Source: Phylloscopus collybita
Lineage: Eukaryota > Chordata > Aves > Passeriformes > Phylloscopidae
Direction: 5' to 3'
NCBI GenBank assembly: GCA_027886175.1
Contig: JAJNNQ010000130.1
Span: 12,913,501 to 12,977,500, forward strand
DNA: 64,000 bases
In this document: positions 63,346 through 64,000 of the stretch, in pieces
Position numbering within the stretch: the stretch's first letter is position 1
Layout: every line of letters begins with the position of its first letter
The notes under the pieces: model-generated
The model's input: only the letters and a program-made list of their open reading frames with translations
Database searches by the model: none
What the model was told of the DNA's origin: nothing
Translations under genes and position numbers: made by a program

Positions 63346-64000
63346 TGCCATTGTTGAGTGCCATACTGCTGCTCTGGGAGTCAAAGATCTGTTTGCTGAC
63401 ACAACTTTACATGTGTAGCTGCACTCAACCAGCCTCACTCAGATTCTGACCAACAAGACAATGTCATACTGCTCATCTGAGGTGTAATCAAATCATTTAA
63501 GATACAAAAACATTCACAGATGAGCTAAGCAAAGCTCTGTTTTTAATCATGAGATTCTTTCACATCCCTCCCCCAGCCAAAAAAAAAGTTTCTCAATGTA
63601 ATCTGAATAGAAAATGCATTTTTCAAGTTATCTGTAAAATTCTGTTTTGCCTGGGTATTTGCCCCATTCTTAGATCAATCTATGCATACAACCATACTTC
63701 AGAAATCAGTGGTGTTACAATGATGCAAAATTGAAGCAGATGGAAGTCATTGATCATATCAACTAAAGGAATTCTCCTGAAACACTGATATCAAACCAAG
63801 CAAGCTGATGATTTGCATACCACATACAGCCTGTTCTGTCAGTGACAACAGCTTATGAAAGGTTTGTTTTATATCCTTACCTTTTTTTTTCATTGCCATG
63901 ACATAAATCAATGCACAACAAGTGGTATAAGAAATCACTCTTCCTAGATTTAGGAGTAGGCAGAAAGTATTTTTATTATAAAGAAAGTGGTGTGGGGAAA
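63346..64000. other. unannotated sequence
   Basis: No gene or interspersed repeat recognised to the right edge of the window. Confidence 0.5.

Noticed and set aside
1..64000. A novel multi-gene or defence-like system
   Set aside because: The window is vertebrate-type gene-poor DNA dominated by dead retroelements and simple repeats; no gene cluster is present.

Overview
The window looks like a gene-poor, AT-rich stretch of a bird genome, probably a songbird. The evidence is the repeat content. There are several fragments of CR1, the dominant LINE of birds, recognisable from reverse-transcriptase peptide remnants (GVPQ...INDLD and ALVQPHLEYC) and from the CR1 3' end. There are also two solo-LTR-like elements with endogenous-retrovirus promoter and polyadenylation signals, many long poly(A)/poly(T) tracts and GTTT/AAAC-type simple repeats. 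Prokaryotic gene organisation is absent. No tRNA, rRNA, CRISPR array or convincing protein-coding gene was seen. The longest open frame (131 codons, 37,705-38,100) is an accidental reading frame antisense to a CR1 fragment; the others are short and resemble no family I recognise.

Layout: 1-22.6 kb is unannotated sequence with simple repeats, two short tandem duplications (2.17 and 2.78 kb) and two short inverted repeats (6.4 and 20.0 kb). A minus-strand LTR of about 1.1 kb spans 22.6-23.7 kb and is followed by a plus-strand CR1 3' fragment (23.9-24.4 kb). A plus-strand LTR of about 0.6 kb lies at 28.5-29.1 kb. A CR1 cluster occupies 35.8-38.1 kb: one minus fragment, then a plus fragment joined almost directly, tail to tail, to a minus fragment. 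From 38.1 to 63.1 kb there is unannotated sequence with two widely spaced inverted pairs of A/C-rich and T/G-rich simple repeats (49.0/49.6 kb and 57.1/57.4 kb). A last plus-strand CR1 3' end lies at 63.1-63.3 kb.

The window is therefore intergenic or deep intronic sequence. Several GC-richer or motif-dense patches (17.0, 26.8, 30.3, 43.5, 44.4, 45.4, 50.4, 52.0, 58.3, 62.8 kb) could be conserved non-coding elements, but one sequence alone cannot show conservation. I found no evidence for a new multi-gene system. The most unusual items are the tail-to-tail CR1 junction, the paired inverted simple repeats, the LTR control signals and a few compact hairpins.
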